This document shows, piece by piece, positions 60,606 through 64,000 of a stretch of DNA of 64,000 nt (its first letter is position 1; each line of letters starts with the position of its first letter). Origin of the DNA: Williamsia muralis NBRC 105860 (GTDB lineage: Bacteria; Actinomycetota; Actinomycetes; Mycobacteriales; Mycobacteriaceae); assembly GCF_001598915.1 (NCBI RefSeq), contig NZ_BDAP01000010.1:1-64000 (forward strand). The letters run 5' to 3'. The notes below the pieces were generated by a model. That model did not search any database. It saw only the letters and a program-made list of their open reading frames with translations, and was not told where the DNA came from. The translations under genes were made by a program, and so were the position numbers.

Positions 60606-62459
60606 ATGCCCAGCAGCACCCGTCGCCGCCACAGCGGAGGCAACGACATGTCCACCACCGCCACCCTCCTCGCAGTGGTGGGCATCGTCGCAGCGCTCAC
60701 CCTGTTCTACGGAAGTTGGCGGGTCGGTCGATGGTTCGCCGGAATCACCGAACCAGCGCCGAAGAACCCGATCAACGCCGCCTTGCGCGTAGCCAGCGGC
60801 GAGCTACGTTGGCCCCTCGCATCGACCATCACCCTGATCGTGGTGCTGATAGTCCTCGGCTCAGCCGCTGCCGTGGGCGCGGCGCTGTGGGCCAAGCACC
60901 GCCCCGACCCCCGCACCCGCGAGTTCGACCGCAACGCCCGTTACCTCGCCACGGCCTCGGAATTGACCGGGGTGGTGATGGGCCGCGAAGCCAAACAGAC
61001 CGCTGCACGCTTGCGCCCGACCGCGCAGATCACCACAGCCGCAGACGTGGGCCTGTCCGTCGGGACGCTGGCCACCGCGGCCCAGCGCGAGCTCCTGCTG
61101 TCGTGGGAATGGTGCGCCCTCGTGGTCGCCGGCCCCCGAACCGGCAAGACACACGCTTTGGCCATCCCCATGATCTGCCAAGCCCCCGGCCCGGTGTTCA
61201 GCACCACCAACAAATCCGACCTGCACGATCACACCCGTTATGTGCGCGCTGACCGGGGCACCGTCTGGTGCAGCGACCTGCAGCACATTGCCGGGTCCCT
61301 CGAACAAACCCGCATGGACAGCACCGGACTGGTGCAGAGCTGGTGGTGGAACCCGCTGCGCAACGTTGAACATTTGCGCGACGCCCGCACCGTCGCCGGA
61401 TACTTCAAATCAGCCTCCACCGAAAGCGGTGCCCGGGTCGACTCCTACTTCGACGGCGGTGCCCAAGAACTGTTGGCGCTCTACATGTTCGCCGCCGCCG
61501 CCGCAGGTGGCGACCTACTCCACGTTTACGGATGGCTCTCCGATCCCACCCTCGAAACCCCCATCGAGGCTCTGCTGGCCGCCGGGCACAGCAGCGCAGC
61601 ATCACAAGTCCTCACCGCGCAAAACCTCAACCCACGCCAGCGAGACGGCCTGTATGACATGGCGCGTCGATTCGTCAACGTCATGAGTGATCCCAGCTAC
61701 GCCGCCTCGGTACTTCCCCCGCGCCGCACCATCCTGGCCGGCGACAACTCCTTGGGCAACGCCGACATCACCCACAACGGCGTGGAGTTCATCCCGGACG
61801 AGTTCGTGCTGTCCACCGACACCGTGTACGCGATGAGCATGGAAGGCCCCGCGGCCGCCACTGCTCTGACCACCGCCCTGGCCGGATGCGTCTTTGAAGC
61901 CGCCGTCAAAGCTGCGCGCGCTAACAATGGACGACTGGCTGTCCCGCTGGTGGGAATCCTCGATGAGGCAGCGAATGTGTGCAAACTGCAGGAGCTTCCA
62001 GGCTGGTACTCCCACTTCGGCGGACAAGGCATCTGCCTGGTCACCATCTTGCAGTCGCTGGCTCAGGCAGACCGCGTGTGGTCGGCCAAACAGCTCCAGG
62101 AGCTACTCGGTGCAGCAAACCTGCACTACTACGGTGGCGGATCCAACGACATGGACTACCTCCGACAGGTCTCCGACCGCATCGGCCACCGCGATGTGCG
62201 ACGTCAATCGCGCTCGCACTCACAAGGACACACCAGCTACAGCGAGAACTTCTCCAAAGAACCAGTCCTGAGCCCCGACGCGCTGGCGCAAATGCCCACC
62301 GGCCGAGCCATCGCCATGTTCGGCACCTACCCGGCTGCGCTTGTGCGCAAACAGTATTGGTGGGACGGGCCCCTCAAAGAATCCATCGAGGCCTCCAAAG
62401 CGCGATGCCGTCTCGAACGGACAGCTGGTGGTCAAGAACCCCTCGACACCGCCGCCTAA
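60606..62459 (+). CDS. virD4: VirD4-type coupling protein
   Basis: A 617-aa type IV coupling protein. It has two N-terminal membrane helices (about 20-38 and 73-95), Walker A VAGPRTGKTHA (about 175-185), STTNKSDLHDHTR, Walker B VGILDEAANVCKL, and the TraG/TraD hallmark YSHFGGQGICLVTILQSLAQ. Such proteins link the relaxase-DNA complex to the channel. The relaxase itself is not in the window. GAAAGAG precedes ATG 60606; a second ATG lies 45 bases later. Confidence 0.9.
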   Translation: MPSSTRRRHSGGNDMSTTATLLAVVGIVAALTLFYGSWRVGRWFAGITEPAPKNPINAALRVASGELRWPLASTITLIVVLIVLGSAAAVGAALWAKHRPDPRTREFDRNARYLATASELTGVVMGREAKQTAARLRPTAQITTAADVGLSVGTLATAAQRELLLSWEWCALVVAGPRTGKTHALAIPMICQAPGPVFSTTNKSDLHDHTRYVRADRGTVWCSDLQHIAGSLEQTRMDSTGLVQSWWWNPLRNVEHLRDARTVAGYFKSASTESGARVDSYFDGGAQELLALYMFAAAAAGGDLLHVYGWLSDPTLETPIEALLAAGHSSAASQVLTAQNLNPRQRDGLYDMARRFVNVMSDPSYAASVLPPRRTILAGDNSLGNADITHNGVEFIPDEFVLSTDTVYAMSMEGPAAATALTTALAGCVFEAAVKAARANNGRLAVPLVGILDEAANVCKLQELPGWYSHFGGQGICLVTILQSLAQADRVWSAKQLQELLGAANLHYYGGGSNDMDYLRQVSDRIGHRDVRRQSRSHSQGHTSYSENFSKEPVLSPDALAQMPTGRAIAMFGTYPAALVRKQYWWDGPLKESIEASKARCRLERTAGGQEPLDTAA

Positions 62460-62488
62460 ACACCCGAGCCAGAAGGAGCGTGTCAGCC

Positions 62489-62800
62489 ATGGCCGTATCG
62501 ACGACCACCACAGAGCCACATCCGCGCGCACTCAGGCGGCTCAGACAGATACGCCGGACCGCACGCGTCATCACCGGGGCGGCCCTCGCCTCTGTCCTGC
62601 TCGCCGTCGGCCTTGGAACAGCAGCGATGGCCGCTGAGGTACCCAGCGACAACCCCGATCGCCTGTGGACCCACGTCATCTCGACCACCTCCGCGATTGC
62701 TTTCCCGATCTTCATCCTCTCGGCCGCCGCGCTCATCGCCGTGTACATCGCCACCAGCATCTACCGCCAGCCCGCCACCTCGACACCGAAAGAGAGCTGA
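62489..62800 (+). CDS. Small membrane protein
   Basis: A 103-aa protein with AGAAGGAG upstream. After a basic stretch there are two hydrophobic helices (about 27-48 and 65-90) with a short acidic loop. Possible transfer apparatus component; no family recognised. Confidence 0.6.
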   Translation: MAVSTTTTEPHPRALRRLRQIRRTARVITGAALASVLLAVGLGTAAMAAEVPSDNPDRLWTHVISTTSAIAFPIFILSAAALIAVYIATSIYRQPATSTPKES

Positions 62801-62807
62801 AATCGCT

Positions 62808-63242
62808 ATGACTCACGCCGACTTCGACGACACCGACCTCGACGACGAGGTGCTCGATGATGACGAGCAGGAGAAGATCCCACCGCAGTTCGAGCGGTTC
62901 GAGGACTGGGTTGAGCAGTGGTTGGCCCCCACCATTGCTCGCAAGATCACCAACGAACAGCTCTGGTGCGAGCAGTGGTGGCGACACCCCGAGGTCGCGG
63001 TGCGACTCGCGGCGTTGCACCGCGGGTGGGAAGCGGCCCGCGTCAGTGACGACGCACTAGCGCAGTCGTCGTGGTGGGTCTACCACTTCAGCGCTCACTG
63101 GCGCGACATCAGCGCCACCAACGGGCCAATGAACAAGTGCACCAACGGCAAGCACACACAAAACAAATCGCTGTCCGTGGTACCCGCACCCGATGGCTGG
63201 TTCGACCCCACCCAGCACACCGACGAACCCAACGCCGCCTAA
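62808..63242 (+). CDS. DUF4913 protein
   Basis: A 144-aa protein with an acidic N-terminus (DDTDLDDEVLDDDEQE) and the Trp-rich pattern FEDWVEQWLAPTIARKIT, then LWCEQWWRHPEVAVRLAALHRGWE and SSWWVYHF, characteristic of DUF4913. The family is common on actinobacterial plasmids and integrative elements, close to transfer genes; the function is unknown. AGAGAG precedes ATG 62808. Confidence 0.82.
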   Translation: MTHADFDDTDLDDEVLDDDEQEKIPPQFERFEDWVEQWLAPTIARKITNEQLWCEQWWRHPEVAVRLAALHRGWEAARVSDDALAQSSWWVYHFSAHWRDISATNGPMNKCTNGKHTQNKSLSVVPAPDGWFDPTQHTDEPNAA

Positions 63243-63261
63243 GACGGAAGTACAGCCAAAT

Positions 63262-63705
63262 ATGCCGCTCTACGCCGTGTACCTCGCCGCTCTACCAGCT
63301 GTCGCGTTCCTGGCGACTGTGATAACTCACAGCATCACTCGAGCACAACCCCACCCAACCGACACCTGCCCAACACCGAATTGGACCAGAAGAACAACCG
63401 CAACAGCGGCAGTAGTGGCAGCACTGTCGGCCTTCGTTGCGTGCGTGGCCGCCGGTAGCGACGCACCACCGCAATGCCCGGGCCTGGGAACAATCGGCGG
63501 CGGCGCCTGCCTGCCCGACCCGAGCCACCCCGTCACATGGACGGTCGCGGGGCCGGCCCTGACCGTCGCTGCAATGGCCACCATGATCGGAGGTGCAGTC
63601 GCCGCCAGGTCGTACCGCCACACCCCAGCGTCCCTCAAAAGCACACCGCACCAGGCTGTCCCCGCACATAGAGCCACTAACACAAGCCTCCAGGAGACCT
63701 CGTGA
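63262..63705 (+). CDS. Three-helix membrane protein
   Basis: A 147-aa protein starting at ATG 63262. Hydrophobic helices lie at about 4-23, 46-66 and 95-115; an exported loop with a Cys pair (QCPGLGTIGGGACLP) could form a disulfide. No family recognised. It overlaps the next gene by GTGA. Confidence 0.6.
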   Translation: MPLYAVYLAALPAVAFLATVITHSITRAQPHPTDTCPTPNWTRRTTATAAVVAALSAFVACVAAGSDAPPQCPGLGTIGGGACLPDPSHPVTWTVAGPALTVAAMATMIGGAVAARSYRHTPASLKSTPHQAVPAHRATNTSLQETS

Positions 63706-64000
63706 CCATCGCCGATGTCGAACGCCGCACCACCACCGAACACGCCACGATCCTGTGGCGCGTTCGCCGGGTGGCCTGGCACCGATTCACCCGCCAATAC
63801 CGGCGATCACTGGTTATCACGCAAGGATTGGTGATCGCTGGGGTCGCGATCGCACTGCCGCTGTATCTGCAAGTGGTCGGCTACGACATACCCGGCCGCG
63901 AAAGCACGCTGGGGCGTGAGCTTCCTCCGGACACCGAGACAGCCCTGTCGTGGGCGTTGTGGACCACCCAGGTGGGCACTTTCGCCGCCGCAGCCATCGT
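63702..64000 (+). CDS. Membrane protein, cut by the window end
   Basis: GTG 63702 overlaps the previous stop, and the frame is open to the right edge (at least 99 residues). It starts MTIADVERRTTTEHATILWR, has a basic cytosolic stretch and a transmembrane helix (LVITQGLVIAGVAIALPLYL), with a second hydrophobic region beginning near the edge. It continues the transfer operon. Confidence 0.66.
   Translation, partial: MTIADVERRTTTEHATILWRVRRVAWHRFTRQYRRSLVITQGLVIAGVAIALPLYLQVVGYDIPGRESTLGRELPPDTETALSWALWTTQVGTFAAAAI

Overview
The window is high-GC actinobacterial DNA that reads as accessory DNA: a large conjugative plasmid, or possibly an integrative conjugative element. A mycolate-containing Mycobacteriales host (Mycobacterium/Gordonia/Rhodococcus type) is suggested by the mycothiol-type arsenate reductase, a cutinase-family esterase, a DUF3068 protein, an EspR-like regulator, LexA boxes of the TCGAAC-N4-GTTCGA type, and many genes with a -10 box only 6-7 bases before the start codon (leaderless mRNA). 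No rRNA, tRNA or CRISPR array was seen.

Layout. 1-1.2 kb: a truncated M23 peptidase gene at a probable insertion boundary. 1.5-11.8 kb: a copper island (DUF6153, DUF305, L,D-transpeptidase, beta-propeller lipoprotein, CopZ, exported protein, CPC-type CopA ATPase, CPH-type CopB ATPase, CsoR) with three CsoR-like operators. 11.8-15.8 kb: a scar region with small ORFs, a decayed ATP-dependent DNA ligase, a frameshifted IS110 transposase and several hairpins. 16.0-23.3 kb: an arsenic island (arsR, ACR3, three arsC copies of which one is frameshifted, trxB, arsD, arsA, arsI/cadI, arsR). 23.4-24.9 kb: a LexA-box-controlled small gene pair and a DUF2637 membrane protein. 25.1-26.4 kb: an intact IS110 transposase with a structured upstream non-coding segment. 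26.7-30.9 kb: an MT-A70 adenine methyltransferase next to McrB and McrC, a likely restriction or defence cassette.

31.0-37.2 kb is the plasmid maintenance block: ParB-like and ParA genes read leftward from a remarkable array of 8-bp-phased repeats (probable centromere), followed by a DUF3068 protein, two MaoC-type dehydratase subunits, a primase-polymerase-like Rep with winged-helix domains, and a small DNA-binding protein. 37.4-41.6 kb carries an ImmA/IrrE-like metalloprotease, a DUF6545-like membrane protein, a cytochrome P450 and two HTH regulators.

42.2-64.0 kb is one long rightward conjugation (type IV secretion) operon with many 1- or 4-base gene overlaps: cutinase-like esterase, glycine-zipper secreted protein, two ParA-like proteins, small membrane proteins, a TrbL/VirB6-like polytopic protein, SCO6880-type protein, VirB4 ATPase, a four-domain cell-wall hydrolase, VirD4 coupling protein and accessory proteins. 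It runs off the right edge, and no relaxase gene is inside the window. Overall this looks like a self-transmissible replicon carrying copper and arsenic resistance plus a restriction module. Protein identities are from motif recognition by eye; no database search was run.
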